From: Intrasporangium chromatireducens Q5-1
GTDB taxonomy: Bacteria > Actinomycetota > Actinomycetes > Actinomycetales > Dermatophilaceae
Assembly: GCF_000576575.1 (NCBI RefSeq)
Contig: NZ_AWQS01000020.1
Span: 1 to 36,736 of the forward strand
Length of the DNA stretch: 36,736 nucleotides
Direction: 5' to 3'
A program made the position numbers and the translations under genes. Shown piece by piece: positions 7,224 to 16,072 of this stretch; positions within the stretch are counted from its first letter, which is position 1; every line of letters starts with the position of its first letter. The notes beneath the pieces were generated by a model. It was not told the DNA's origin and did not search any database. It saw only the letters and a program-made list of their open reading frames with translations.

Positions 7224-7351
7224 CGGAGGAGAGGGCTTCGCTGTGAGCGCGACGCATCGCATGGCCTGAGCGGAACAGCACTTGCCCACTGGCCTGTCGG
7301 TCACTGCCGGTGTTGACCGCAGGCGGGCCGGGTGCATTTGGAGAGGCCAGG

Positions 7352-8488
7352 ATGAGCGAACAGAAACCGATCTACCTTGACCACAACGGGACCACCCCGG
7401 TGGACCGCGAGGTGGCAGAAGCAATGTGGCCATATCTGACAGAGGTGTATGGCAACCCGTCCAGCACTACGCCCCAGGGACTGCAGGCGCGGCGTGCGGT
7501 AGAAGATGCGCGCGAGCAGGTCGCCGCGCTCCTCGCGGCCCATCCTGATGAGATCGTCTTCACCTCCGGTGGCACCGAGGCGAACAACCTCGCCATCCGC
7601 GGCGCCGCGGCTCAGGCCGCGACCCCGGTAATGGTCACCTCGGCGATGGAACACCCCGCCACGATCGCTCCAGTGGCACACCTACGTCGACAACACGGAT
7701 GGCGCGTGCATGAGCTGCCCGTGGATCACGTCACGCGGATCGTTCTAGACCAATGGCCGGCCGGGCCGATCGGACTGGGCACACTGATTCTGGCCCACAA
7801 CGAGACCGGCACGATTCAGCCGATGCAAGATTTCGCCGAGACCGTCCATGCACACGGTGGTCTCGTGCACGCCGATGCTGCGCAGGCGGTCGGGAAGATT
7901 CCCGTGCAGGTCGACGACTTACATGTGGACCTGCTCAGCGTGGCCGGGCACAAGCTCTACGCCCCCAAAGGCATCGGTGCTCTCTACGTGCGCCGCGGAA
8001 CATCCCTCTCGCCGGTGCTGCTCGGCGCTGGACAAGAACGAGGAATCCGGCCGGGCACGGAGAACGTCGCCGGAATCGTCGGCCTGGGTGCCGCCGCCGA
8101 GGCTGCCGGGCGACTGCTGGCCACCGAACCGGGCCGGCAGTCAGAACTTCGGGAACACCTGTGGCGCCGGCTGAGCGCGCGTATCCCTCACCTGGTCCGG
8201 ATCACGCCAACCGAGAATGCGCTGCCGAACACGCTGATGGTCGCCGTCCCCGGACGGCTCGGCGCCGACATCCTTGACGCGGCCCCTGCCGTGGCCGCAT
8301 CAACCGGCAGCGCTTGCCACGCCGGAACACACACCCCATCCGCGTCGCTGATGGCAGCAGGCCTCAGCGAGAACGTAGCGCTCGGCGCACTACGCCTAAC
8401 TCTCGGGCGATCCACCTCCACAGCAGACATCGAGACCGCGGCCGACACCTTGATTCGAGCCATAGCCGCCGAACGCCAGACGGCATGA
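7352..8488 (+). CDS. Cysteine desulfurase (NifS/IscS family)
   Basis: A PLP enzyme that removes sulfur from cysteine to give alanine and an enzyme-bound persulfide. The 378 residues show YLDHNGTTP at the N-terminus, FTSGGTEANNLA, the active-site strand LVHADAAQAVGK, the Schiff-base Lys201 in SVAGHKLYAPKGIGALY, RPGTENVAG, and the catalytic Cys322 in the flexible loop STGSACHAGTHTPS. The extended loop is the IscS/NifS (group I) type. GGAGAGG lies 8 nt before ATG 7352; the frame is open back to 7310 but without a ribosome site. It is divergent from the ArsR-rhodanese operon. No scaffold or assembly Fe-S gene is nearby, so sulfur is more likely passed to the TusA-like or rhodanese proteins. Confidence 0.9.
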   Translation: MSEQKPIYLDHNGTTPVDREVAEAMWPYLTEVYGNPSSTTPQGLQARRAVEDAREQVAALLAAHPDEIVFTSGGTEANNLAIRGAAAQAATPVMVTSAMEHPATIAPVAHLRRQHGWRVHELPVDHVTRIVLDQWPAGPIGLGTLILAHNETGTIQPMQDFAETVHAHGGLVHADAAQAVGKIPVQVDDLHVDLLSVAGHKLYAPKGIGALYVRRGTSLSPVLLGAGQERGIRPGTENVAGIVGLGAAAEAAGRLLATEPGRQSELREHLWRRLSARIPHLVRITPTENALPNTLMVAVPGRLGADILDAAPAVAASTGSACHAGTHTPSASLMAAGLSENVALGALRLTLGRSTSTADIETAADTLIRAIAAERQTA

Positions 8489-8578
8489 CCACTTGATGTT
8501 CTAGGCGGCCGCACCTTGCCTCGCGCAAATCATGGATTGCAACTGAGACCCCATTCGTCAACCGGATAAGCCACGAAG

Positions 8579-8707
8579 GTGTCGATGCGCATGATGAGCG
8601 CCAGCGACGGCTACGAGTACCTACCGCGCACGATCGCCGCGGGTGATGGTGACCGGTCGCTCTCGACCGCGCGGCCTGGCATTACACGGAAGAGGGTACC
8701 CCGCCAA
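8579..8707 (+). pseudogene. Decayed copy of the MobF relaxase N-terminus
   Basis: From the GTG at 8579 the translation SMRMMSASDGYEYLPRT and AAGDGDRSLST closely matches the start of the intact relaxase at 9544 (SMRVMSAGDGYKYLLRT). The nucleotide sequence of both copies also aligns over about 125 bp. Near 8668-8672 the frame slips by one base, after which WHYTEEGTPP follows in the next frame, corresponding to RYYAEEGTPP in the intact protein. Nothing relaxase-like follows 8707. It is a truncated relic, probably of an earlier mobile element or a partial duplication. Confidence 0.7.
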
Positions 8708-8796
8708 GACGCAGGGAACGTCCTCTTCGATGACGGCTGGGTTCACCTGGGTGTCGAGAGCTCGTGCCGGCGACGGCTCGGGTGGGCGGAGAGGGG

Positions 8797-9255
8797 ATGG
8801 TGGTGGCGGAGCGGATGGTGCTTGTGCTGGACGAGGGCGAGCGTGCCGCGATCGCTCGTGATTTGCTCCGCTACGGGGCCTACCGGCAGCGGGTCGCTGA
8901 CGATCTCGTGGACGCGCATGTCCTCCCGGAGCCCGGCGAGCCGGACCCGCCGGGGATCACGCCGCAGGTCGTGGCGATGACCGAGTCGCATGTGGCTGCG
9001 GCTAAGGACTGCGAGGATTTGGCTGCCGCATTCGAGAGCGACGACCTGGTACCGCTCACGCCCCTGACATCCGTCTCATCGAGGATGCCTTGGATGAGGC
9101 GTACCCTGATGATCTTCCGCCGGAGGTGGCGCGCACTGCGATGTTCTGCCGCGTCGTGTACCGTCGCCTGGACGATGCCGACAGCCCTGGTGATGTGGTT
9201 GCGGTCAGCATGGAGCCGCAACCTGCTGCGACGGAACGGTATGTGCTCGGCATGA
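8797..9255 (+). CDS. Accessory ORF upstream of the relaxase, 5' part (probably frameshifted)
   Basis: An ATG preceded by GGAGAGGGG opens a frame reading MVVAERMVLVLDEGERAAIA, then RDLLRYGAYRQRVADDLVDA, LPEPGEPDPPGITPQVV and a helical AAAKDCEDLAAAFES. Up to about 9050 this looks genuinely coding. Beyond that it turns into Arg/Trp/Ser-rich sequence typical of a wrong frame, while the neighbouring frame becomes protein-like. I infer a 1-nt deletion at about 9040-9065 that splits one gene of about 820 bp into two frames. No domain is recognised. Position immediately before a relaxase suggests a mobilisation accessory protein. Confidence 0.45.
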   Translation: MVVAERMVLVLDEGERAAIARDLLRYGAYRQRVADDLVDAHVLPEPGEPDPPGITPQVVAMTESHVAAAKDCEDLAAAFESDDLVPLTPLTSVSSRMPWMRRTLMIFRRRWRALRCSAASCTVAWTMPTALVMWLRSAWSRNLLRRNGMCSA

Positions 9256-9617
9256 TGCACCGGCTGAGCGAGGCGAACGCGGCACTCAGCACGCAACTCG
9301 CAGAGTTGCGCCAGAACCTGGAGTCGCTGAACGTACGCCTTCAAGCGCAACAGCGCGAGATCGTGCAACTGCGTGGTCAGGGCGGGAAACGCCGGCGGCT
9401 CCCGAACCCGTTCACCTCGGCGTTCGAGCCCACCAGCCCGGCCCGGCGACGGCCCGAGACCGAGCGAGGACGCTCACTGCAACCGGCCCGCGGAGGGTCG
9501 GGTGCGCCCCGGCATCAGTGGTCGGGCGGTTCACCTGGTCTGCATGACGGTCTCGATGCGGGTGATGAGCGCGGGCGATGGGTACAAGTACCTGCTGCGC
9601 ACGATCGCTGCCGCTGA
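9090..9617 (+). CDS. Accessory ORF upstream of the relaxase, 3' coiled-coil part
   Basis: This frame is convincing from about 9065 (PDIRLIEDALDEAYPDDLPP), just before the nominal TTG start at 9090. It continues through RTAMFCRVVYRRLDD to a clear heptad-like stretch, LSEANAALSTQLAELRQNLE followed by SLNVRLQAQQREIVQLRGQ (about residues 58-98), and then a basic Pro-rich tail. It probably is the continuation of the ORF beginning at 8797 after a 1-nt loss. It ends 73 bp inside the relaxase gene in another frame, so the tail may be non-native. A coiled coil beside a relaxase would fit a relaxosome accessory or oriT-binding role, but this is conjecture. Confidence 0.45.
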   Translation: MDEAYPDDLPPEVARTAMFCRVVYRRLDDADSPGDVVAVSMEPQPAATERYVLGMMHRLSEANAALSTQLAELRQNLESLNVRLQAQQREIVQLRGQGGKRRRLPNPFTSAFEPTSPARRRPETERGRSLQPARGGSGAPRHQWSGGSPGLHDGLDAGDERGRWVQVPAAHDRCR

Positions 9618-12600
9618 CGGCGACCGTTCCCTCTCGACCCCGCTGACGAGGTATTACGCGGAGGAGGGAACACCACCCGGCTTTTGGATGGGGTCGGCCC
9701 TGCGCGGCCTCGGTGACGGGCGGATCGGGGCTGGGGATGTGGTGTCGGAGGCGCAGTTGCAGTTGCTGATCGGGATGGGCCGCGACCCCATCAGCGGCGA
9801 GCCGCTGGGCCGTGCGTTCCCGAAGTACGTGTCGGTCGCGGATCGGATCGACAAGCGCGTCGCCGGCCTCGACCCGGCGTTGGGGATGGGCGAGCGTGCC
9901 GAGCAGGTCGCCCGGATCGAGGCGGAGGAGACCGAGCGTGGGGGCCGGAGGGCGGTCGCAGGGTTCGATTACACGTTCTCGGTGCCGAAGTCAGTGTCGG
10001 TGCTGTGGGGTGTGGCGGATGCGGGCACGCAGGCGCTGATCGCCCAGGCCCATCATGAGGCGGTGGCGCAGGTGCTGGCGTTCATGGAGCGGGAGGTCGC
10101 CGCGACCCGCTCCGGGTACACCGCTGTCGACGGCGCGGTCGCGCAGGTCGATGTCACCGGGCTGGTGGCGACGGCGTTCGATCACTACGACAGCCGCTCC
10201 ACCGACCCGCAACTCCACACCCATGTGATCGTCTCGAACAAGGTGCAGACTGTGCTGGACGGCAAGTGGCGGTCGCTGGACGGGCGGCCGATGCACGCCG
10301 CGGTGGTCGCGATCTCGGAGCATTACAACGCGGTTCTGGCCGACCGCCTCACCGCCATGCTCGGTCTGGGCTGGGAGAGGCGGGACCGGGGCCGGGACCG
10401 GAACCCGGCGTGGGAGATCACCGGGGTGGGTGAGGAGTTGATCGCGGAGTTCTCAACCCGCTCGCACGACATCGACGCCGAGACCGACCGGCTGATCGAC
10501 GCCTATGTGACCGAGCACGGGCGCCGGCCGTCGGCGCGGACGATCCTCCGGCTGCGCGCCCAGGCGACGCTGGTGACGCGGCCGGACAAGCAGGTGCACT
10601 CGCTGGCCGATCTCACGACCGAGTGGCGCGAACGCGCCACCACAGTGTTGGGCGAGGACGCCACCGCCTGGGCGCGCGGCATCGCCCAAGCCCAGGCGGC
10701 CCACGCTTTGCGGGCCGATGACGTGCCCTTGGAGACGATCACCGAACTCGGGCAGCAGGTGGTGGCGATGGTGGGTGAGAAGCGGTCGACGTGGCGACGC
10801 TGGAACCTGCACGCCGAAGCTTCCCGGCAGTCGATGGGCTGGCGGTTCGCGACCGTCGCCGACCGGGAAGCGGTCGTGGGGATGATCGCCGACGCCGCCG
10901 AACAGGCTTCGCTACGCCTCACCCCGCCACAGCTCGCCTCCAGTCCGGCCGCGTTTCGCCGCCCGGACGGCACGAGCGTGTTCCGCCCGAAGCACTCGAC
11001 CGTGTTCTCCTCAACGCTCCTGTTGGAGGCCGAAGACCGCCTCCTGAATCTCGCCGCCACGACCACCGGCCCGACAGTAAACGTAGCCGTGGTCGAGAGG
11101 ATCACCGGCAGGCCGGATCAGCAGGGCCGGATGCTCGGCCCGGACCAGGTCGACGCGCTGACGAAGGTCGCCGTCTCCGGGCGGGTGCTCGATGTGCTGG
11201 TCGGGCCCGCCGGGGCCGGGAAGACCACAGCTATGTCGGCGTTGCGGCGGGCGTGGGAGAAACAGCACGGCACCGGCAGCGTGGTCGGGATGGCGCCCTC
11301 GGCAGTCGCCGCCGAAGTGCTCGGTGACGACCTCGGGATCGCGACGGAAAACACGGCGAAGTGGTGGCAGAACCACCTCATGTACGGCGAGACGTTCCAG
11401 GCAGGCCAACTGGTCATCATCGACGAGGCCTCCCTGTCCGGCACCCTGTCGCTGGACCGGATCACCGCCCTCGCCAGTGATGCGGGGGCGAAGGTGCTGC
11501 TGGTCGGCGACTACGGCCAGCTCCAATCGGTCGATGCCGGCGGCGCGTTCGGGATGCTCGTGGCCGACCGCCGTGGCGACACCCCGGAGCTGGCCGAGGT
11601 GCATCGTTTCGTGCAGGAGTGGGAGAAGACCGCCTCCCTCAATCTGCGACACGGCCGCACTCGCGTCATCGACACCTACCTCGCCCAGGGCCGCATCAGT
11701 GACGGCGACGCGGAGGCGATGATCGATGCCGCCTATGCCGCGTGGCGGGCCGACCGCGATGCGGGGCGGGCGTCGGTGCTGATCGCCGAGACACGGGAGG
11801 ATGTGACCGCGCTCAACGCCCGCGCCCGCGCCGACCTGATCCTCGAAGGCCGCATCACCCCGTCCCGCGAGGTCGCTCTGGCCGAAGGCACCCGAGCGGG
11901 CGTCGGAGACACGATCATCACCCGCCGCAACGACCGCCGCCTGCGCACCGGCACCGGGCGGGACTGGGTGCGCAACGGGGCCACCTGGCAGGTCACCGAT
12001 GTGCGAGAGGACGGGTCGATCACGATCCGCAAACCCGGCCGCCAGTTCGGGGCGATCGTGCTCCCGGCCGACTACGTGGCCGAGCAGGTCGACCTCGGCT
12101 ACGCCGTCACCGCCCACCGCGCCCAGGGCGTCACCACCGATACCGCGCACGTGCTGGTCGCACCGACGACGACGCGGGAGAACTTCTACGTCGGCATGAC
12201 CCGTGGCCGGGAGGCGAATCGTGCCTACGTGATCCTCGACCGGCCCGACGACCACGCCGCCCCGCACCCCTCGGACAACGAGGAGGCCACGGGCCGCTCG
12301 GTGCTGTTCGGGGTGGTGCAGCACTCCGGGGCGGAGGAATCCGCGCATGAGGCCATCACCTCCGAGCAGGAGCAGTGGGGGTCGATCGCGCAGCTCGTCG
12401 CCGAGTACGAGACCATCGCCGCAGCCGCCCAGCACGACCGCTGGGCCACCCTCATCCGCGCCAGCGGGCTCACCACCGAACAAGCCAACGCCACCCTCGC
12501 CTCCGAAGCTTTCGGAGCCCTGATCGCGGAGCTGCGGCGGGCCGAGGCCAACCACCACGACCTCGACACCCTCTTCCCGCGGCTGGTCGCCGCCCGCGGG

Positions 12601-13098
12601 TTCGAGGATGCTGACGACATCGCGAAAGTGATGCACTATCGCGTGGCTCGCGCCACCACCGGGCCGGCGGGGTCGGGGCGGACGAGGAAGGTGCCGGCGT
12701 TGATCGTCGGGCTCATCCCGCACGCCCGCGGCCGGCTCGCCCCCGACATGCGCCAAGCCCTCACCGAGCGCCGCGAGTTGATCGAGGCCCGCGCCGATGC
12801 GATCCTCGACACCGCCCGCCAGGCGGCCGAGCCCTGGACGACCCTGCTCGGCAATCCGTCGGCGGATGAGCGCGGCGCGGCCCGGTGGCGGCGTGACGCC
12901 CGGACCGTGGCCGCCTACCGCGACCGGTACGGCATCACCGACGACGCCCCGCTCGGCCCGGGCCCGGTGGGCACATCGCAGAAGATCGACCACGCCCACG
13001 CCGCCACGGCCCTACGACGCCTCACCCCACGCCCCTCGGGACGGGACGAGGCGCGGCGGCCTCCGGTCGGCGTGGATCGGCACGGGCCGTCGCTCTAG
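9544..13098 (+). CDS. MobF-family conjugative relaxase with TraI/RecD-like helicase
   Basis: The 1184-residue protein nicks and unwinds one strand of a mobile element for conjugative transfer. The TrwC relaxase domain covers about residues 1-300: catalytic tyrosines Tyr37/Tyr38 in TRYYAEEGTPPG and the metal-binding histidines in FDHYDSRSTDPQLHTHV (His214, His225, His227). A superfamily 1 helicase follows, with Walker A GPAGAGKTTAM near residue 555, the Walker B-type VIIDEAS near 625, a GDYGQLQSVD motif and late TAHRAQGVTTD and YVGMTRGR motifs. I start it at ATG 9544 because homology with the decayed copy begins there. The C-terminus is basic and Pro-rich. No coupling protein or type IV secretion gene lies in the window. 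Its TAG shares a CTAG with the convergent neighbour's stop. Confidence 0.9.
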   Translation: MTVSMRVMSAGDGYKYLLRTIAAADGDRSLSTPLTRYYAEEGTPPGFWMGSALRGLGDGRIGAGDVVSEAQLQLLIGMGRDPISGEPLGRAFPKYVSVADRIDKRVAGLDPALGMGERAEQVARIEAEETERGGRRAVAGFDYTFSVPKSVSVLWGVADAGTQALIAQAHHEAVAQVLAFMEREVAATRSGYTAVDGAVAQVDVTGLVATAFDHYDSRSTDPQLHTHVIVSNKVQTVLDGKWRSLDGRPMHAAVVAISEHYNAVLADRLTAMLGLGWERRDRGRDRNPAWEITGVGEELIAEFSTRSHDIDAETDRLIDAYVTEHGRRPSARTILRLRAQATLVTRPDKQVHSLADLTTEWRERATTVLGEDATAWARGIAQAQAAHALRADDVPLETITELGQQVVAMVGEKRSTWRRWNLHAEASRQSMGWRFATVADREAVVGMIADAAEQASLRLTPPQLASSPAAFRRPDGTSVFRPKHSTVFSSTLLLEAEDRLLNLAATTTGPTVNVAVVERITGRPDQQGRMLGPDQVDALTKVAVSGRVLDVLVGPAGAGKTTAMSALRRAWEKQHGTGSVVGMAPSAVAAEVLGDDLGIATENTAKWWQNHLMYGETFQAGQLVIIDEASLSGTLSLDRITALASDAGAKVLLVGDYGQLQSVDAGGAFGMLVADRRGDTPELAEVHRFVQEWEKTASLNLRHGRTRVIDTYLAQGRISDGDAEAMIDAAYAAWRADRDAGRASVLIAETREDVTALNARARADLILEGRITPSREVALAEGTRAGVGDTIITRRNDRRLRTGTGRDWVRNGATWQVTDVREDGSITIRKPGRQFGAIVLPADYVAEQVDLGYAVTAHRAQGVTTDTAHVLVAPTTTRENFYVGMTRGREANRAYVILDRPDDHAAPHPSDNEEATGRSVLFGVVQHSGAEESAHEAITSEQEQWGSIAQLVAEYETIAAAAQHDRWATLIRASGLTTEQANATLASEAFGALIAELRRAEANHHDLDTLFPRLVAARGFEDADDIAKVMHYRVARATTGPAGSGRTRKVPALIVGLIPHARGRLAPDMRQALTERRELIEARADAILDTARQAAEPWTTLLGNPSADERGAARWRRDARTVAAYRDRYGITDDAPLGPGPVGTSQKIDHAHAATALRRLTPRPSGRDEARRPPVGVDRHGPSL

Positions 13099-14342
13099 TC
13101 TTCGACTTCTGGTAGCGGGTTGATGACGTGGAGATGGGTGAGGCCTCCCTGGTTCACGCAGTCCTCAGCCAGCTCGTACACCTGTCGATGGAAATCGGCC
13201 GCGGAGGCCGATGCTCTGACAGTCGATCGTATCGATGTAAAGGCCCGGAGCGGGGTGGAGACCCCGTCGTAGGTGAAGCCGGAACCGTCGACTGTCAGGA
13301 TGCTCAATGGCTGCTCGCCGGCCCACTCGACGCCGACCCGCACGTCATATTCGTCGTGATGCAGCGCTTGGGCATTCGCGTGCACGAGGGCCATGAAGTC
13401 CGCCACGGCAGATTCGATTCCACGCCCCTCGACCTGCCAGCCCTCGAAGTATCCATCAGCGCTCATGCGGTGGCCGCCGACGGCTGCGGCCAGAGAGACC
13501 GACCCGTCATGATGCACGCTGGCCCATGCTTCCCTCCAGATCGACCGGTCACCTGTGGCGGTGTTCGGTGCGACCCAGCGACGCAGTCCAGGGCGAGGAT
13601 TCACGTGCTCGACGTTCTCCAGCGGATGGACGCCGGTGTTCTTCGAGAACGAGAGCGTGGTCGTCCGAGCCGCTTTGAAAGCCTCTCGTGCCTCGTCCCG
13701 GGTCAGTCGCGTCAGGGCTCCGGGGATACGCGGATGAGCCACCGCGACCAGCCACGCTCGTTTGTCTACGTCGCGGCCCTCCGCAGCTTCCGCGAACAGC
13801 GTGTCCACGGCCTCTGTCGCGCGGCGTCGTTCATCGAATCGCGCTCGATACATGACCTCGATCTGGCGCTCTTTCATCCACACCGTATCGGAGTCGTTCC
13901 GGACGGGAGCGCCAAAGAAATCGTTCTTGTAGATCAGGTGCGGTCCGTCCACGCTTGCGGGGATGACCACAGCAACCGCGCGGCAATCGGCGCCGAGCCG
14001 GTGAATGTCGAGCCCGAATACGGGCGGGGTGATCGCGGTGACCGCTACGCTCCGATAGGCGCGCTCGTGCCCTTCGGTGAACTCTCCGGTATCGCTCCGC
14101 CCCGTCGCCGCCTTCTCCCGTTCTTCGACGCCGTAGACGATCATCCCGCCGCCACTGTTCGCCATCGCCGCGATGTCCTTGGGCACATCGGTCTGCGCAA
14201 GGTTCTTGATCGGCGGGAGTTCAGACTTCCAATCCAAGTCGTCGCGCTCCGTCACACCCGCTGTCACCGCGTCGGTCAGGATCTGATCCGTCAGAGGGCT
14301 CGGCGGCAGCCCGAGCGCGCGGTGCAACGGTGTGAAGTTCAT
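13095..14342 (-). CDS. Schlafen/AlbA_2-domain ATP-binding protein
   Basis: The 415-residue product has an N-terminal AlbA_2 (Schlafen-like) domain at about residues 15-150: TERDDLDWKSELPP, VPKDIAAMANSGGGMIVYGV and later PVRNDSDTVWMKERQIEVMYRAR. The remaining 250 residues have no domain I recognise. AlbA_2 proteins are nucleic-acid-associated and frequent in mobile or defence islands; a specific function cannot be given. I place the start at ATG 14342 because a TACGCT -10 lies 6 nt before it, trimming 15 residues from the longest frame. It converges on the relaxase with overlapping stop codons. Confidence 0.7.
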   Translation of the reverse strand: MNFTPLHRALGLPPSPLTDQILTDAVTAGVTERDDLDWKSELPPIKNLAQTDVPKDIAAMANSGGGMIVYGVEEREKAATGRSDTGEFTEGHERAYRSVAVTAITPPVFGLDIHRLGADCRAVAVVIPASVDGPHLIYKNDFFGAPVRNDSDTVWMKERQIEVMYRARFDERRRATEAVDTLFAEAAEGRDVDKRAWLVAVAHPRIPGALTRLTRDEAREAFKAARTTTLSFSKNTGVHPLENVEHVNPRPGLRRWVAPNTATGDRSIWREAWASVHHDGSVSLAAAVGGHRMSADGYFEGWQVEGRGIESAVADFMALVHANAQALHHDEYDVRVGVEWAGEQPLSILTVDGSGFTYDGVSTPLRAFTSIRSTVRASASAADFHRQVYELAEDCVNQGGLTHLHVINPLPEVED

Positions 14343-14348
14343 GCCTCT

Positions 14349-14354
14349 AGCGTA
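14349..14354 (-). promoter_or_regulatory. -10 box TACGCT, leaderless promoter of the AlbA_2 gene
   Basis: Minus-strand TACGCT ends 6 nt before ATG 14342, the spacing that puts the transcription start at the start codon. No Shine-Dalgarno sequence is present. Confidence 0.45.
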
Positions 14355-14458
14355 CTGAGACGCGCCGGCCCCACGCCTGACTTCCATCGACGCTGCGACC
14401 GCGACAGCCCGAGTAGCCCCATCGAAAGATCAAGGCCGCACAGGCCGTGCGCTCGTGG

Positions 14459-15471
14459 TCAGAGGGTCGGGGTGTCGGTGCTGCGCTGTTGTGGTGGTGC
14501 CGCCCGGAACCGCGACGGGTGCAGGGAACCGGTTGGCGCTTCGTTCAGTGCTTCGGTCATGTGCAGCAAGTTGATGATCTGGCTGGCATCGGTGACGAGC
14601 TCGCCGCGGCGTTCCTGCAAGAGCCGGTGCGGGCCGGTGCTGGTCGCGCTGGTCACCGGACCCGGAACCGCTCCGACCCGCCGGCCCAGATCATGGGCCT
14701 GCTCAGCCAGCCGCATCACGCCCGAACGTGCGCCGGCTTCGACCAGGATGGTGACGTTCGACAGGGCGGCCATCAGCCGGCCGCGTGCCTGGAATCTGTG
14801 CCGGGAGGGTGTCTCTCCCGGCGGGACTTCGCTCACGACGAGTCCGACGTCGGCGACCTGATCCAGCAGGTCACGGTTCCCTGCCGGGTATGGCCGGTCC
14901 ACGCCGCCGGCGAGCACCGCGATCGTGCTCCCTCCGCTGGCCAGGGCCGCGCGATTCGCTGCCGCCTCGATCCCATACGACCCGCCGCCGACGACCACAC
15001 GATCATCCCTGGCGAAGTCCGCGGCGAACTCCCCGGCGACCAGCTCCCCGTAGGAGGTTGAGGCGCGGGAACCGACGATGGCGACGAAGTCGAGGAGCGG
15101 GCGAGACAGGAACGAGTCCGCGCCCCCGTCCACAACACATACGGTGCCCGCGCCCCGAGGACATCCAGCGATCCCGGCCACGACGTGTCGGCGGGGATCA
15201 CCGTGCCGATCCCCGCCGCCTCCGCCTGCCGCACCCGGTCGACCAGCACCTCCGGTCGCGTCGCAGCGGTGAGGCGGTCGCGCCAGGCCAGCGCGTCGGC
15301 ACGGTTCATCCCTGGCACCGCTGCACGGTCGTCCTCGATCAGGCGGAGGGTCTCGACGCCGCCGACCCGACCCAGCACCCGACCCGTGGCCGGATCGTCG
15401 GGTTCGGCGATCATCGACAGCACCATCCGCGCCTGCCGCTCGCCCTGTACCTGCTCTGCCAGCCTCACCAT
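14459..15471 (-). pseudogene. DprA-like gene split by a 1-nt frameshift
   Basis: DprA/Smf proteins bind single-stranded DNA and load RecA in transformation; relatives on mobile elements are common. The 5' frame (ATG 15471) gives a helical N-terminal domain ending ARAPYVLWTGA. The 3' frame resumes with DSFLSRPLLDFVAIVGSRAS, the Rossmann VGGGSYGIEAAANRAAL, the GGVDRPYPAGNRDLL loop and ILVEAGARSGVMRLAEQA, all typical of DprA. The two frames join at a C5/G5 homopolymer (15123-15127). One additional G would restore a continuous protein of about 337 residues, which is the normal size. Either the gene is broken, it is read through by slippage, or one base is missing from the assembly. The C-terminus lacks the winged-helix seen in many DprA proteins. 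Confidence 0.75.
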
Positions 15472-15639
15472 GATCGCTGTCCCTTCCCGGCCCTGTCTCT
15501 CGTCGGCAAGGTGCGCACCTCCCTCTCGGCAGCAGGAGGGGCGAGGGGTTCCGTCTGTCCCCGGTCGGGCGTATCGTGGGTGTAGAGGCAGGTTCTCAAC
15601 TCTGCGGGTCCTTCGGGACAGCCCTTTCGGGCACTCACT

Positions 15640-15668
15640 ACACGTACTGCCTCCCTAGCGATACGTGT
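15640..15668. repeat. 7-bp inverted repeat upstream of the small membrane protein gene
   Basis: ACACGTA and TACGTGT are exact complements separated by 15 bases, and the right arm directly abuts the TTGGAGG ribosome site of the gene at 15683. It lies in the 211-bp region between the divergent dprA-like and membrane-protein genes. It could be an operator or a leader hairpin that hides the ribosome site. I see no other copy in the window. Confidence 0.35.
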
Positions 15669-15682
15669 CTTGGAGGCCCGTC

Positions 15683-16072
15683 ATGTTCCGACTCATCTGG
15701 ATCGCCAGCATCCACATCCGCATCTTCATGCGCCGCTGGATGCCCACCAACCGCGTGCTCGACAAGGTCCGCACCCGCAAAGGACTCAAGTGGGGCGTGC
15801 CGGCGGTGCTGCTCGCGATCCCGTACCTCTACCTTGCCAGCCTGCTGGCCATCATCGTCCGCGACGGCGGCCCCGGCTGGCTCAACATCTTCGTCCTCAT
15901 CAGCATGTGGTCGGCGTTGAAGATGCTCTGGATCGGCCCCATCAGCCTGATCCTGCTCGCCCGCGCCCGCCTCCGCGAGCACGCCCAGCGTCGCGCCGAG
16001 CACCGAGAAGGCAAGGCGAACAAGGGGAAGGTCTTCGGGCAGGTTCCGGTGCTGGCCGGAGATGCATCATGA
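15683..16072 (+). CDS. Small membrane protein of a mobile element
   Basis: A 129-residue protein with a basic amphipathic N-terminus (MFRLIWIASIHIRIFMRRW), two membrane helices at about 38-63 (WGVPAVLLAIPYLYLASLLAIIV) and 70-95 (WLNIFVLISMWSALKMLWIG), and a basic cytoplasmic tail (ARARLREHAQRRAEHREGK). TTGGAGG lies 6 nt before ATG 15683, which fixes the start. Its stop overlaps the ATG of the recombinase-like gene (ATGA), so the two are co-translated. I recognise no functional family. The basic tails suggest association with nucleic acid or acidic lipid, but this is speculation. Confidence 0.65.
   Translation: MFRLIWIASIHIRIFMRRWMPTNRVLDKVRTRKGLKWGVPAVLLAIPYLYLASLLAIIVRDGGPGWLNIFVLISMWSALKMLWIGPISLILLARARLREHAQRRAEHREGKANKGKVFGQVPVLAGDAS

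Noticed and set aside
9960-9975. GGTTCGATTAC resembling a tRNA T-arm
   Set aside because: It is inside the relaxase coding sequence and no cloverleaf can be drawn around it. No tRNA or rRNA was found in the window.
11011-12999. 662-codon open frame antisense to the relaxase
   Set aside because: It mirrors the codon bias of the relaxase, is rich in Gly, Arg and Asp without domains, and the sense strand encodes a complete MobF protein.
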